From positions 601,388-665,387 of the forward strand of contig RPFO01000231.1 of assembly GCA_009746045.1 (NCBI GenBank): a DNA stretch of 64,000 nt, read 5' to 3'. Source of the stretch: Mesostigma viride (taxonomy: Eukaryota > Streptophyta > Mesostigmatophyceae > Mesostigmatales > Mesostigmataceae). The notes beneath the pieces were generated by a model that worked only from the letters and a program-made list of their open reading frames with translations, had not been told where the DNA came from and did not search any database. Positions 1 to 10,998 of this stretch are shown piece by piece. The position numbers were made by a program, and so were the translations under genes. Every line of letters starts with the position of its first letter. Position 1 is the stretch's first letter.

Positions 1-647
1 CACAAACAACAGCACAGGAGAACAGATAAGAAGAAAGTAAAAAGGTGAGTTTTTAAATAAGGTTCCCTGATCATTGCTGCAAGGGAGTTTTAATCCCTTT
101 CTGAAGTTTCAGCCCCTACCAGTCACAGCACACAGCCAGGAAAGCGTTCCTATACTTAAAAATTAACCGAGCGAATATGAAAGCGCTCTGCATATGTTAC
201 AGGGAGGGGAGTTTCTTTGAAAGACAGGTCTGCATGCCTTGATTACTTGGGTGGTGCGGTCAAGTAGTTATCATATTTACATGGAGCAACTTGAAGCTAC
301 TCCTAAGCTTCTAATTGGAACTTCTGGAATGGTGACAGCCAAGGGATATTCTCCCGATTCTTACCCTGTTCCCCAGAAAATTCAACAAACTGCGTGCACG
401 GCAGCGATCCGTTCTTGGCCTGAATTTCCCCGAAAAAGATTTCAGCAACCTTGTCCTGTCCCATGCAGTTTCCCAAAGAACACTAAGGTCATGGCAAAGC
501 TATTTGGATTCAGCCCTAGGTACCATTGCCCAACCAAGGGTCCGTGTGGTAAATACTAAGAATGCATATCGAGCTGCAAGTCAAGGTCCATGATATTTCA
601 TTTCACCTCATCACACTACAAATTACAGTGCAGGCCATGGCTCTCAC
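1..647. other. Probable intron and flank of the Psb27-like gene
   Basis: This stretch follows the splice donor of the minus-strand Psb27-like exon. I searched the minus strand for the conserved C-terminal half of Psb27 and did not find it. The second exon therefore probably lies beyond the left edge. No other gene, RNA or repeat is recognised here. Confidence 0.4.
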
Positions 648-1054
648 CTGGTGCGCTTCTCGCGACGGTATTTGGCGACCCAGGTGTTAATGTCCTTACG
701 GAGGACCTCGATGGATTTTTCCCTGGTGGGATCGGCCTTATCCAACCCAATTACGTTGTTGGCCTCGCTGATGATATTGAGCGTCTGCTCCTTGTAGACA
801 TCATTAATATCCGCAGCAAACACGGGGCTGGCAGCGAAAAGGCAGGCCGACAGGCCGCCCATGACGGCAGCTCGTCTGGTCATAGTGACATCCTCGGGCT
901 GTGCCATCGAGCAGGTTGCCCGGACGACCGCAGGCCGGCATGGCACCGGTGCCCGTGGCGAGGAACGCAGCTCCGCGGTGCCGGCCTTTCGGATGCTGGC
1001 CGCGGAGATGGCGGCTGTGTTAAAGGAAACGGCGGCCATTGTAGCGAGTGCCAT
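648..1054 (-). CDS. PSB27: Psb27-like photosystem II assembly factor, first exon (partial gene)
   Basis: Psb27 is a small thylakoid-lumen protein that binds CP43 and helps assemble and repair photosystem II. This exon encodes 135 residues plus two bases. Residues 1-50 are a Ser/Ala/Arg-rich chloroplast transit peptide. A second, lumen-targeting signal follows with a twin arginine at 60-61, a hydrophobic core (AAVMGGLSACLFAA) and a VFA cleavage motif at 78-80, as expected for Tat import. The mature part begins ADINDVYKE and ends INTWVAKYRRE, which resembles the first half of Psb27 (a helix, then a [N/D]x[W/Y]VAxYRR motif). The frame stops only after a good donor (CCAG|GTGAG, phase 2), so the C-terminal half lies on another exon, not seen here. 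The start is the first ATG of the frame. The lumen signal is clear; the Psb27 assignment rests on remembered family features, and another small lumenal protein is possible. Confidence 0.65.
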
Positions 1055-2176
1055 TGTTGGAAAGATTATACAGGAGTGACAACGGGAATGGCTGCCTGGT
1101 GCCTAATGCGAATGTTGGCTCGATTCCTTATCGCTTTGAGATAGATATCATGACGGATAGCGGTGACGCGGACGCCTGTGTGACGAGCTCGGACCCGGGC
1201 CTTGCAAGCTCGCGCGCGCAACACGCGCGCAGTTGCGGCTGGCCGCATTAGGTCGCTGCGGCGGGGCAACGCCTCGCTCGTGACGCACATGGCATCAACG
1301 GGCCTGTCAACGGGTGGTAATTGGTACAAAAGCGCTTGAAATATCTGGGCAAGAATCACATCCAAAGAGAAAAAATTAACAAAATAATTTAGCAAAGGTT
1401 CGGATCTGGGGACCTTGGAATTTGGAAACGGAAAAGTGGAGGTCTCGGTGGGCTTACGTGGGCACAGGACGACGCCGCGCCGTTGGCTCCAGGTAATGTT
1501 CAGGTCGCTGACCAGGTCGGTCCAGGAGCTGGTCCAGGTAAGTTTCATTGCTTCCCTTGCTGCCAATTGGAATGGCGCCGCGCCCCACGCGAAAAAGCCC
1601 GCGGCGAAACCGGTTTGGAGGACCCCACCGCTAGGCCCTAGCCGATTAGGCACAGATTATATTCAGGCGCATCCATCTCTACCAACAAAATGATAGCCGT
1701 TGTTTCGTTTCTGGCCCTTAAGTTCTTATCTGTGAACAGGCCGGGCAGGTGCTATCGGTATCGCAAATCCGAAACGCCAGAACCTTGACGCGAGGTTTCC
1801 GCTCCCCGCCTCGGTGAACGAAGGGGGTAAACATGAGCACGGTCACTACGACATGGTCTACGCTTGTTTTAGGGTTTAGGAATAAAATTCTCGTACCTTG
1901 ATGCGGCGTGTGTGAGCGCGCCTCTTGAAAGAATGCCCGCGGCACCTGGAATTTAACCCCGTCGTTTCTTTAGCAACGGTGATGCTGCCACTGCGCATTG
2001 CGCGGCATTGAATATTTTCTCCTAGCCAGAAGGGCATTCCCCACCCATCGCAGGCCAGACAGCCTCAAGCGAGGATTATAGATAGTGCGAGCGCAGTACT
2101 TGCAAAAGCAGCTTGTTGGCAGCCGGTGTGCCCGATATCGATTCCGTTTTGGCAGACTTCGGGTGGATTTATTAGG
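1055..2176. promoter_or_regulatory. Divergent intergenic region between the Psb27-like and export-factor genes
   Basis: The two genes point away from each other across about 1.1 kb, so this stretch should hold both promoters. I see no clear TATA box, operator or RNA gene. A 195-codon minus-strand open frame (1653-1066) runs up to the Psb27-like start but has no recognisable content. The calling basis is position only. Confidence 0.35.
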
Positions 2177-2216
2177 ATGGCGGCCATGGAAGTGGAGAAA
2201 ATGAACATGACGCTTG
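2177..2216 (+). CDS. Export adaptor exon 1
   Basis: It encodes MAAMEVEKMNMTL plus the first base of D14. The ATG at 2177 is chosen over the in-frame ATG at 2186 because it is first and has a purine at -3. The donor is CTTG|GTAAGC, phase 1. The exon is too short to show as an open frame and was found by joining it to the DDIIK sequence of exon 2. Confidence 0.8.
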
Positions 2217-3724
2217 GTAAGCTTCAACGCGGGAGCGGACATGGGTGTCGCGCTGTCACGTACTGCGTGTTTCTGGATTGTTCCTCCTGTCTTGCTAGCT
2301 AATTTTCTTATCTTCATTGTGTTCACGCAGATGACATCATCAAGTCGTCCAAAAAGCAGGAGGGGCAGCAGCAACGGAGGAAACACCGGTCGGGCGGGAA
2401 ACGACGAAGCGGCTCGCGAAGTGGCCGCTCAGGAGGGGGCGGAGGGGGCGGAGGAGGTGGAGGGGGCGGAGGGGGCGGAGGGGGCGGAGGGGGCGGAGGG
2501 GGCGGAGGGGGCGAAGGAAAGCGAAAAAAACGGTCCGGGAAGGGTAGGGTGAGTTTTGGCAAGTTCGCCAGCAGCTCGTCGTCGCTCGTGCAGATGCCAA
2601 GTCTGTCCGAGCGATGCTGAAATATTGAAAAGGATCATTCACGGTTTCGTTAGTCTGTTGAGGGGATTAGTTAATTTAATAAGCTTAAGTAATAATCTAT
2701 TGCGGGGATAGGTTAGGCAACATTATCGCAAGCCAACAGCATCGCAGCTAACAAGGAATGTGTGCCGGTTGGGCAGAACCAACCAGACGCGATCCGGCCG
2801 TGTGGCTCACTCAAGTAGTTGCCTTGGGACGCACGCAACTATTGGCCTTGTGACAAACAAACAAAGCTTTTGACCTTGTCACACGCGCATACCGTTTAGA
2901 CTAACATACCTTTTGGCGCGCGCAAGTATTCCCGTGCACCTTGGAAAGGCAGGAGGCGGGAAAATTGACCAGGCAGGCGGGCCTTGGGTCCGCGTGTGCC
3001 GCCCATTGCAAAAGGGGCAGCATTCCGTGGTCCCGGGCAGGTGGGCAGGCGGGCGGGTGGGCAGGCAGGTGGGCAGGCGGGTGGGCAGGCGGGTGGGCAG
3101 GCGGGTGGGCAGGCGGGTGGGCAGGCGGGTGGGCGGCCGGGCGGCCGGGCGTGCAGGCGGGCGGGCAGGCAGGCAGCCGGCTGGGCCGTCGGGCGGGCGG
3201 CCGGCTGGGCGGGCGGCCGGGTGGGCGGGCGGGTGGGTGGGTGGCCGGGTGGGCGGGCGGCCGGGCAAGTGGCCGGGCAAGCGGCCGGGCGGCCAGGTGG
3301 GCAGGCGTCCGGGCAAGCGCCGCGGTGACCGGGCGGGTGGGCAAGGGAGCAGGGGAGCAGGGGAGCAGGGGAGCAGGGGAGCAGGGGAGCAGGGGAGCAG
3401 GGGAGCAGGGGAGCAGGGGAGCAGGGGAGCAGGGGAGCAGGGGAGCAGGGGAGCAGGGGAGCAGGGGAGCAGGGGAGCAGGGGAGCAGGGGAGCAGGGGA
3501 GCAGGGGAGCAGGGGAGCAGGGGAGCAGGAGAGCGCGCATATCCACAACTGCGTGGTTGTGCAAGTGGGCAGGCAGGCATGTTAACTGCCGGCGCGCTGT
3601 GCAGCCACAGAGCTGTTTTCTGCGTAGGCAGGCTAGCCACACAGCCAGCAAACAACATGTAGCTGTGTGGTATGTAACAACACAGGTTACTGAGATACTG
3701 ATCCGTTCAGGCGCGCTACGTAGG

Positions 3725-3765
<41 letters not shown>

Positions 3766-6700
3766 AATTTATATTTTTTCTTGGCTCGGCTAGGTCACGT
3801 CATCTCAGCAGCTGCCTCACTTTTCTGCTGTGCCTATACACATCCACCTCTTGACACCCGCAGGGCAAGGGCAAGGGCTCGGACGCAGGCAACGCCACGC
3901 GGAAGGACGGCGGCAATGCTCGCAACGACTCGGGGGGCGGCGGCGCCCGCAAGGACGCGGTGGTGGCGGCCGTCAGCAAGGAGGCATCGGGGCGGCGGCA
4001 GGTGGGCCCTATTGTGGACCATGTACTGTCCACCCTATACTATACCACACCATACCTCATACTGTGGGCTAAAGATTTGTGGCGTGGTGGAGGTGGCAGG
4101 CGGGCTGCGCCCTTTGAACCATCTGTAGTGTGGGGCGTATGTTGTGCATTCTTCGTTTGTGGGCGTGGGGGAGGTGGCAGGTGGGCTGTTGTGTGGGGAC
4201 GACCCGCCTGTGGTCCCGGGGCCATATTCCACTAGGGAGAGAGGGAGGGAGGGAGGGAGGGAGGGAGGGAGGGAGGGAGGGAGGGAGGGAGGGAGGGAGG
4301 GAGGGAGGGAGGGAGGGAGGGAGGGAGGAGGGAGGGAGGGAGGGAGGGAGAGGGAGGGAGGGAGGGAGGGAGGAAGGGATGTTAGCAAACGTCACTGACT
4401 GGTGGGCTACCTGCTTGCCACCATTATGCTACCATTCACTGCTACCTGCTTGCCACCATAATGCTACCATTCACTGCTACCTGCTTGCCACCATAATGCT
4501 ACCATGCACTGCTACCTGCTTGCCACCATAATGCTACCATTCCCTGCTACCTGCTTGCCACCATAATGCTACCATTCCCTGCTGCCTGCTTGCCACCATA
4601 ATGCTACCATTCACTGCTACCTGCTTGCCACCATAATACTACCATTCACTGCTACCTGTTTGCAGGCCGAGAGGTGGGGTGCTGACAGTGCATGCCCTGC
4701 CATGCCACCAAATGCTAACGTCCTCTCCACCACAATGCCACCAACTGCAACCACAGTGCTACCATCTGCCACCTGTCATCAGTCCAAGCTTGATGAGCAG
4801 TACTGACATAATGCTAACATATGCTTCATGCGACCGTACTAGTACGTTCACCACTAGTCATCAGGCCAAGCTGGGGTACTGATTAGGGCGTTGGTCCTGA
4901 GGCGGAGCGGTGGGGTTCTGAGCGAATGCTAACTCTTGCTTCGTGCTACCATCTGATCCACTGTCATGCCACTGTCATGCCGCCATCTGCCACCATCTGC
5001 CACCCGCTATCAGGCCAAGCTGGCGGAGCGTCGCGGTATCCCGATGGAGGGTAGTGGCCGCGCCAACGAAGCCGTCCAGTTGCCCAAGGCCTCCTCGTCC
5101 TCGGAGCCGTCCAAGTCACGACGCGACGCGCTCGCAAAGAGGTGGGTGGAGCTTCGCGAAGAGGTGGGTGAAGCTTCGCAAAGAGGTGGGTGGAGTTTCG
5201 CAAAGAGGTGGGTGGAGCTCCGCACAGAGGTTGGTGGAGCTTCGCAAAGAGGTGGGTGGAGCTCCGCAAAGAGGTGGATGGAGCTTCGCAAAGAGGTGGG
5301 GTGGAGCTTCGCAAAGAGGGGGGTGGAGCTTCGCGAAGAGGGGGGTGAAAGGGCTTGTATGTTTTTGTGGAAGCGTGGAGGCCGAAGGTGCTGGAGTTTG
5401 TGGAAGCGAGGAGGCAGAAGGTGCTAGAGGGGATCAAGGCCCAGAAAACAAACAAGGCCGCGGGTCAACGCGCTCGCGAAGAGGTGGGCATTGAGAGGGC
5501 GAAGGAGGGTACAAGGAGGGCGAAATTGGTGGGTAAAGGGAGGGCAAAATTGGTGGGTAAAGGGAGGGCGAAGGAGGGGGGTAAAGGGAGGGTGAAATTG
5601 GTGGGTAAAGGGATGGAGAAATTGGTGGGTAAAGGGAGGGCGAAGGAGGGGGGTAAAGGAAGGGCAAAATTGGTGGGTAGAGGGAGGGCGAAGGAGTGGG
5701 GTAGAGGGAGGGGTGTGGCGAAAGGGGAGATGAAGCGCACAGCAGGGGGCGAGGGAAGGGTACGCGAAGCCTACGCTCGCAAAGAGTGGGTGGGTACCCT
5801 GGATTTGGAATTTTTTTTTTTTAGATCATTTGGCCAGGGCGTGAGAGGGGTGTATAAAGTGTATGTGGTGAGAGTGGGTTGTTTGACAGCGAGCGGTTGG
5901 AACATTATCCCGGTAGTCATGATTGTTAGTGGGTGCAACCAGGTCCGGCCATGCCGCGCTCACAATGAGGTGGGTGACTGACAAACAGTTTCACAATCCA
6001 ACCCCAAAAGGTGAGTAAGGGGCGAGTGAAGTGTAGAGGCGGGAGGTGGTGGAGGGGCCTAGGGCGTTAGCAACGGGCAGTTCATCTTTTTGCGCCCACA
6101 AAGAGGTGGGTGAAGCCGAGGTGGTATCGTCATTATTATTACTATTATTGTTATTATTATCATTAATATTATTATTATAGTCAAGGGTAACCCAAGGGAT
6201 GAGTCGCTTGTGGGAACCCAGGTACGTCACAAACCGCTCGCGATAGGTGAGGGGTCATAGTAGGTGAGGGGTCATAGTAGGTGAGGGGTCATAGTAGGTC
6301 AGGGGTCATAGTAGGTGGGGTGTCATAGTAGGTGAGGGGCCATAGTAGGTGAGGGGTCATAATAGGTGGGGTCACACTAGGTGGGGTCACAATAGGTGGG
6401 GTCACAATAGGTGGGGTCACAATAGGATAAAAGACCCCACCTAGTGTTTTGGATCGTTATCCAGCGCAGTTGAGCGGTCAGCACGCGTGGGTCAAGGGTC
6501 AGCACGCGTGGGTTAAGGGTCAGCACGCGTGGGTTAAGGGTCAGCACGCGTGGGTTAAGGGTCAGCACGCGTGGGTGAAGGGTCAGCACGCGTGGGTTAA
6601 GGGTCAGCAAAGGGCAGAGATAAGGCCTACAAGTGTTACTCGATGATATGAGTTGGTGTCTACAACCTGGAGGCTGACGGGCAGGTGATGGACTGGCGAG

Positions 6701-9700
6701 GCATGAGCAAAGGCTCCCCCCGGCACCCTTGCAAGGAGGTACGTGGAGGCAGGGCAACAGCGGGGTACTGGATAGAGGCTTTGTGGGGCTGAAGGGGGGG
6801 GGACAGTGGGGGGCTGGATAAGGTAAGGGAGGTTTCACCGTGACGGCGGTTTGTAGAATGGGGTAGTCCCCTGGGTAGAGCAGGGCTCACCTAGGACCCA
6901 ATGGTGGCTGACGGCTCGACATATCTAGACTATGCTCCTCAAGCCATATATAGCGGCACATGTGCCACGTAGACTAGGATGCTTCATGTAGGGTTCTAGA
7001 AGGTTTCAGTAAGCAATCATGCCTCTTCTTGACATCTTCCACCCCCTGCTCCTCTGATGTCCACTCACCCCCCCCCTTCGATGTCCTCCGACCCTCTCCA
7101 TTCAATGCCCACTGACCTGACATTTCTACGCAGGCTTTCCAAGCCTGTCGCGCCCGCCTCCAGCGGTGGTGGCCAAGGGGGCCGCAACCGGGGCGGTGGG
7201 GGTGGGGGTGGGGGTGGCGCGCCCGCCCCTTTGGGCCCCATCCCCATCGCCGGCACTTCCGTTAAGAACAACCTCGGCGGTGGGGCACCGTGGCCCCAGG
7301 CGCAGATGCCGCCGCCGATGCCTATGCAGCAGCAGCAGGCGGCGCTGCCGCGTCGGAAGGACCGCCCGCTGGCGATTCCGGTGACGGCGGCAGCAGCGCC
7401 CTCGGTTCCGCCGGGGATGCACGCGCAGGACCGGGGGGGGTTGCCTGCGGGTGGGGGCGCGGGGGCGGGGGCGGGGGCGAGGCGGGGCGATTCGCGGGAG
7501 CGGGGGAGGGACGGGTCGTGGGAGAGGGAGCGGCACGAGCGCAGCCCCCCCAGGTGTGTGTCGTTAAGGACAAGGAATGGGTTCTTGTCAACCACCCACA
7601 ATATTCTTGTTTCATCCCCTGGCAAAACCCTCAGGCTCCGGGAGAGGCCGGTATATTCTCCCAATACGGCGCGCCTCTTAATGTGTTCCAAGCCTATCTG
7701 TGGGCTGTGGACCATGGGGCAGCCTTACTGCATCCGCCACAGTTTTGCTATGCCGAAGCTTTATTGCAGCCACAGTTGCGACCGCACCATGATGCGGAGA
7801 GAGCATCATCTCTGTGGCCTGCCCAGTTCAGGGCAGTGAGAGCTGGTAGGGCGCCCCTACTCCTTACTGTGCATAGGGGTTGAAGGTTAATTGGTTAAAG
7901 GTTTATTGGTACCCACGTGACGCAGTCTACGTGCTAATTAATTAATTAGTTAATCCCCTGACAGCACTGTCAAAGGGCGCCTTTGCACATCAGCACCACC
8001 CTCTCACCATGTTTTCGAATGGCACCAACGCATGCCATCACCACCCCCGTACTGCACAGTCGAATGGCACCATCACACGACAACACCTCCCTCTCACGGC
8101 ACTCTGGATGGTGCCTTCACACGCAGCCACCACCCAGAATATATTTCATATTCCCTATCCCCATCCCTAATGGCACCTAAATATTTCATATTCCCTATCC
8201 CCATCCCTAATGGCACCTACGTGATGCAGTCATGTGGTTATTGATTTATCCCCGGCAGGCCCCAGGCACGCATTCAACCCCTGTCTCATACACCCCTCCC
8301 CCGCCGCTGCATGACGCCGTTTCGTCCTCCCATATCCCCCCCTACTATATTTCAACTAAACCAAAATAACCATCCCACCCCAGGCGCGACGAGGGCCGAC
8401 GCGATGCCCCCAATGGGCCACCCCGCGGCGCCTCCGCCTCCGCCTCCGCCTCCGGGGGTCGCTCTGGGAAGGTTCCCGACCGGGACCGTGACAGGGATAG
8501 GGACAGGGACAGGGACAGGGAGAGGGGGAGGGAGAGGGAGAGGGATGCGGACCGCGACAGGGGGGCCAACGTGGCCCCCGCTCGGGCGACGACGGGCGGC
8601 GGGGGAGGGGCACAGCGGGGCCAGGGCGAGCTGAGGCGGCCTGAGAGGGACTTGGAGGATGACCGCTGGCAGCCATCACCGGGCGGCCAGCAGGGGGGGA
8701 TCAAGTTTGGCGTGCGTGGGGCGCAGGGGGCGTCCGAGGATGAAGAGGTTGGTGTTGTGTGCTTGGGGGCGGGATCTATGTGAAGAGAGAGATATATATT
8801 TGTGTTGGTAAGTGTTCTCTAGATACGTATATTTGTGTTGGCTAAGTGTTCTCTAGAGACGTATATGTGTGTTGGCTAAGTGTTCTCTAGAGACGTAAGA
8901 CGTATATGTGTGTTGGCTAAGTGTTGTCTAGAGATGTATATTTGTGTTGGTTATTATTCTTCGCTACAGTGGTGGTTCTTTTGCGTGCCACTTGCTCTAT
9001 GTTGTTGATATCTCCTTTCTCTCCATTACTTACCAATCATTCTCTATTAGCATGTGTGGACCATCAGACGAACATTGAGGATGTTGTCGGGCAAGAAGTG
9101 TGTTTGAGCCTGTGTTTATCTCTCTACCTAGGTATGTCAAAGAGACAACCAGCGCAGGCCAGAAATCTGGAAGACTCCGGGCCTTGGTAGCTCGAGCCTG
9201 CTGTTATCTTATCCGCGTTTGGAGTCGTTCAGGATGATGGAAGTTAATGGAGGTGGATATGTGTAGCTGTGGACATTAAGAGTTATGGCTAACGTTCATC
9301 GAGACCTATGCAGTTTAGCTAAGATCAACCTCGCGGGATCAGGGCAATGGTTCTATGTAGGTTCTATGGATCTATATATGTAGAATGTTTTCGTGACTAC
9401 TGTGTCCAGCTGCCTTTTGTTTCTACGCTTGTGTTTTCAGTGTCGGTCTCTTGCTCCACCTATCTACGTGGATATGTTTATGTGTAGGGCGCTCCAGCGT
9501 GCAAGTTTGGGAGGTGACGACTAGTTCTTGGGTGATTATTTTGCTTGGTCTTAGTCTGCAAGCACTTATTCGGACTTATTCTTCTATCATCCAACCAACT
9601 AGTGCTGACCGCTTGTTTAGATGGCACCCCCAGCTCCTCTTTGTCTCACGTTTCCCCATGCCTGCGCAGCCCCATATAGATTTTATAAATTTGAACAGTT

Positions 9701-10599
9701 TGGTTCCCCCCCTACTATCTATATCTCCTAGCGCAGCTTCCCAACCCAACAAAACAAGACCCATCTCAATCTATATTCTGTCAGTATATTCTCGTTGTTT
9801 CCTATGCTCTATCTATGTTCTCCTCCCCCCCACCCCCCACCCTTCACCCCCCACCCCTTTTTTTTGCTTTCAGATGGAGGAGGGGGATGATCGGGGCTAC
9901 CCCCAGGACGACCGCTACCCTGCCAGGGGCGTGGCCAGGGCGGCGCCAGGGCGCCCCGAGCCGGTGTACAATGCGGCACCCCGGCAGGTACGGCGCAGAG
10001 CTGTGCAGCCTGTGCCTGTTGTCTACAATGTGCCAAAAGTACTTTCGACACATAATGAATTGGGGCTATATTGGGGGCTTTGTGCATTTTTGTCTGATGA
10101 CATGTGGGTGGGGTACAGTGCGGGGCTGTTACTCGTTTGTCTGCAGTTGGTGTCATCTGTGTTTCACTGCCTTCCTTCCGGTCGCTGCCGAAATTGCTCT
10201 CAAGCTGGATCTCCCCGCTGTACTGTGGGTCCATGTCATGTTGCAGGGTCCTTGGTTTGCTTGACCCTTGCTGACGAGAATAGTGTTCCTTGGGTGCTGA
10301 TAGCTTAGGCATGGAACTCATTTTGTAACCGTGCTTGATTGACGAATTGATTTTTATTAACGGCTCCCTGTGATTCATAATCCTATATTTTGGTATCACA
10401 CTTGTATATAACACGTACATACGTCACGTAACATCTGTCTCACTTGTTTCCTTATGCTGTCCGTACTGTCTGTGCACAGCCGGTGTCCCTGAGCGACCGG
10501 TTCGCCGCGTATGAGCGGAACAGGTTGGATGACACGGACGATGCCCCACCCAGGGGGGGCTACCCTGCCGACAGGCATGCTCCCTCGAACCGGTGGTAG
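2177..10599 (+). CDS. UAP56-binding mRNA export adaptor (UIF/UIEF/ALYREF-like), 8 exons, complete
   Basis: Exons: 2177-2216, 2331-2548, 3864-4001, 5014-5141, 7134-7553, 8384-8747, 9874-9987, 10480-10599. All junctions are GT-AG with matching phases (1,0,0,2,2,0,0), and the joined frame is 513 codons plus TAG. Residues 9-18 read MNMTLDDIIK, the short helix by which ALYREF, UIF and CHTOP bind the RNA helicase UAP56/DDX39B in the nucleus. A Lys/Arg/Gln-rich stretch, a long Gly run (about 49-75) and Gly/Arg/Asp/Glu low-complexity regions with RD and RE dipeptides (about 340-365) follow; such regions bind RNA. The last exon has PVSLSDRFAAYE, like the second helicase-binding motif of these adaptors. 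There is no RRM, so the protein is closer in layout to UIF or plant UIEF than to ALYREF. Its introns are full of minisatellites. The gene model is strongly supported by phase; the function is inferred from short motifs. Confidence 0.82.
2331..2548 (+). CDS. Export adaptor exon 2 (DDIIK, basic region, poly-Gly)
   Basis: The acceptor is TTCACGCAG|AT. The exon completes the LDDIIK motif, then encodes a basic segment (KKQEGQQQRRKHRS), Arg/Ser repeats, a long glycine run from a GGAGGGGGC microsatellite, and KRKKRSGKGR. The donor GTGAGT is strong, phase 0. The glycine run is likely to vary in length between strains. Confidence 0.8.
2549..3863 (+). repeat. Intron 2: G-rich minisatellites
   Basis: It holds a degenerate GGGCAGGCGGGT-type array (about 3035-3335), a regular 8-bp array GCAGGGGA (about 3345-3529) and an (ATT)n run (about 3724-3764) just before the acceptor. 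Reverse-frame Pro-rich open frames here are by-products of the repeats. Confidence 0.85.
3864..4001 (+). CDS. Export adaptor exon 3
   Basis: It encodes 46 residues, phase 0 at both ends, starting GKGKGSDAGNATRKD and ending KEASGRRQ. The acceptor is ACACCCGCAG|GG and the donor CAG|GTGGGC. The content is hydrophilic and probably disordered. Confidence 0.75.
4002..5013 (+). repeat. Intron 3: (GGGA)n and a 35-bp minisatellite
   Basis: A GGGA tetranucleotide array spans about 4232-4374. A 35-bp unit containing TGCTACCTGCTTGCCACC is repeated six to seven times at about 4430-4662, with less regular related sequence up to the acceptor at 5013. Confidence 0.85.
5014..5141 (+). CDS. Export adaptor exon 4
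   Basis: It starts AKLAERRGIPMEG after CGCTATCAG and ends RRDALAKR at AAAGAG|GTGGGTGG, phase 2. The donor sequence and the last exon bases are repeated nine times just downstream. The next exon joins only to this donor or to in-frame downstream copies. Confidence 0.75.
5142..5340 (+). repeat. 22-bp minisatellite built from the exon 4 splice donor
   Basis: Nine units of GTGGGTGGAGCTTCGCAAAG plus AG follow the exon directly. Each unit carries a copy of the exon's last bases (CGCAAAGAG) followed by a GTGGGT donor. The reading frame of exon 4 stays open through the whole array. Confidence 0.85.
5341..7133 (+). repeat. Rest of intron 4: several minisatellites
   Basis: About 5515-5710 holds a GGTAAAGGGAGGGCGAA-type array, 6124-6178 an ATT-rich run, 6245-6425 short TAGGTGAGGGGTCA and GTGGGGTCACAATAG arrays, and 6475-6606 six copies of a 21-bp unit containing CAGCACGCGTGGGTTAAGGG. 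More single copies of the donor-like CAAAGAGGTGGGTG lie at about 5478 and 6097. Confidence 0.8.
7134..7553 (+). CDS. Export adaptor exon 5 (Gly/Pro/Arg-rich)
   Basis: It encodes about residues 175-314. It starts LSKPVAPASSGGGQGG after TTTCTACGCAG and ends with a charged region (SRERGRDGSWERERHERS) at CCCAG|GTGTGT, phase 2. The middle is rich in Gly, Pro, Met and Gln. Confidence 0.78.
7554..8383 (+). other. Intron 5 with degenerate LINE tails
   Basis: About 7917-7957 and 8213-8250 resemble the LINE 3' ending seen at 12549 (CACGTGACGCAGT then TAATTAATTAATTAG; the second copy is more decayed). A tandem 44-bp duplication containing ATATTTCATATTCCCTATCC lies at about 8147-8217. Nothing coding is recognised. 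Confidence 0.5.
8384..8747 (+). CDS. Export adaptor exon 6 (RD/RE-rich)
   Basis: The acceptor is CACCCCAG|G, phase 2. The exon has a Ser/Ala run, a stretch of Arg-Asp and Arg-Glu dipeptides, then GIKFGVRGAQGASEDEE. The donor GAG|GTTGGT is weak but keeps the frame, and a stop follows soon after if it is not used. Confidence 0.72.
8748..9873 (+). other. Intron 6: 34-bp repeats and a dispersed repeat
   Basis: About 8800-8945 holds four copies of a unit with TGTGTTGGCTAAGTGTTCTC. About 9131-9310 matches the left part of the element inserted at 38826, in the same orientation. Confidence 0.6.
9874..9987 (+). CDS. Export adaptor exon 7
   Basis: It encodes 38 residues, phase 0 at both ends, starting MEEGDDRGYPQDDRYPARG and ending NAAPRQ. 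The acceptor has a long pyrimidine tract (TTTTTTTGCTTTCAG) and the donor is CAG|GTACGG. Confidence 0.75.
10480..10599 (+). CDS. Export adaptor exon 8 (C-terminal motif and stop)
   Basis: After CTGTGCACAG the exon reads PVSLSDRFAAYERNRLDD and ends APSNRW with TAG at 10597. The SLSDRF motif resembles the C-terminal helicase-binding motif of UIF-type adaptors. LINE sequence begins just after the stop, so the 3' UTR is partly LINE-derived. Confidence 0.75.
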   Translation, partial: PVSLSDRFAAYERNRLDDTDDAPPRGGYPADRHAPSNRW

Positions 10600-10998
10600 T
10601 GCTCCGTCGTCTGCAGATGGGTGCATCCATACGCAACATGACACGCCGGGCTGCCCGCACGTTCAAGGAGCAGCTAGTAGAGGACATGAGGGGCACAGAC
10701 CTCTCAGTGATATGGAGAAAGATGCTGAACAAGGCCATCTGGGCCCAGGTTGTAGAGGACAAATATCCTCCCCCAGTGGGGAAAAAACGCCTCACCCATC
10801 ATGGGAAGAACGCCCGGGTACCGCTAGAACTTGGCACTACCTGCTATGTGGCATGTCCCACGGTTTGGTAGTTCAGGCATTAGATAGATACAATAGAACC
10901 GGTAGGATTGTTTGTCCATCCATCCATTCATTCGGGTTAGTACTCCGTGACTCCCCAATGGGATCATGTGTTTTAATACGCCATTAATGAATTATTTA
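10600..10998 (+). mobile_element. LINE 3' end fragment (ORF2 C-terminus and tail)
   Basis: Codons around 10704-10820 (LSVIWRKMLNKAIWAQVVEDK, then PPPVGKKR) match the ORF2 C-termini at 12330-12440 and, in reverse, 19740-19850. The fragment ends in the family-2 tail: CTCCGTGACTCCCCAATGGG followed by AT-rich sequence ending ATTTAATC. The 5' junction with the export-factor 3' UTR is not resolved. Confidence 0.7.

Noticed and set aside
1066-1653. 195-codon minus-strand frame upstream of the Psb27-like start
   Set aside because: No recognisable domain, odd composition, and it ends where the Psb27 5' UTR should be; probably chance in GC-rich DNA.
2323-2642. Poly-proline open frames on the minus strand
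   Set aside because: They are antisense to the poly-Gly part of export adaptor exon 2.
3724-3793. Ile-rich hydrophobic segment
   Set aside because: It is the translation of an (ATT)n microsatellite, not a membrane helix.
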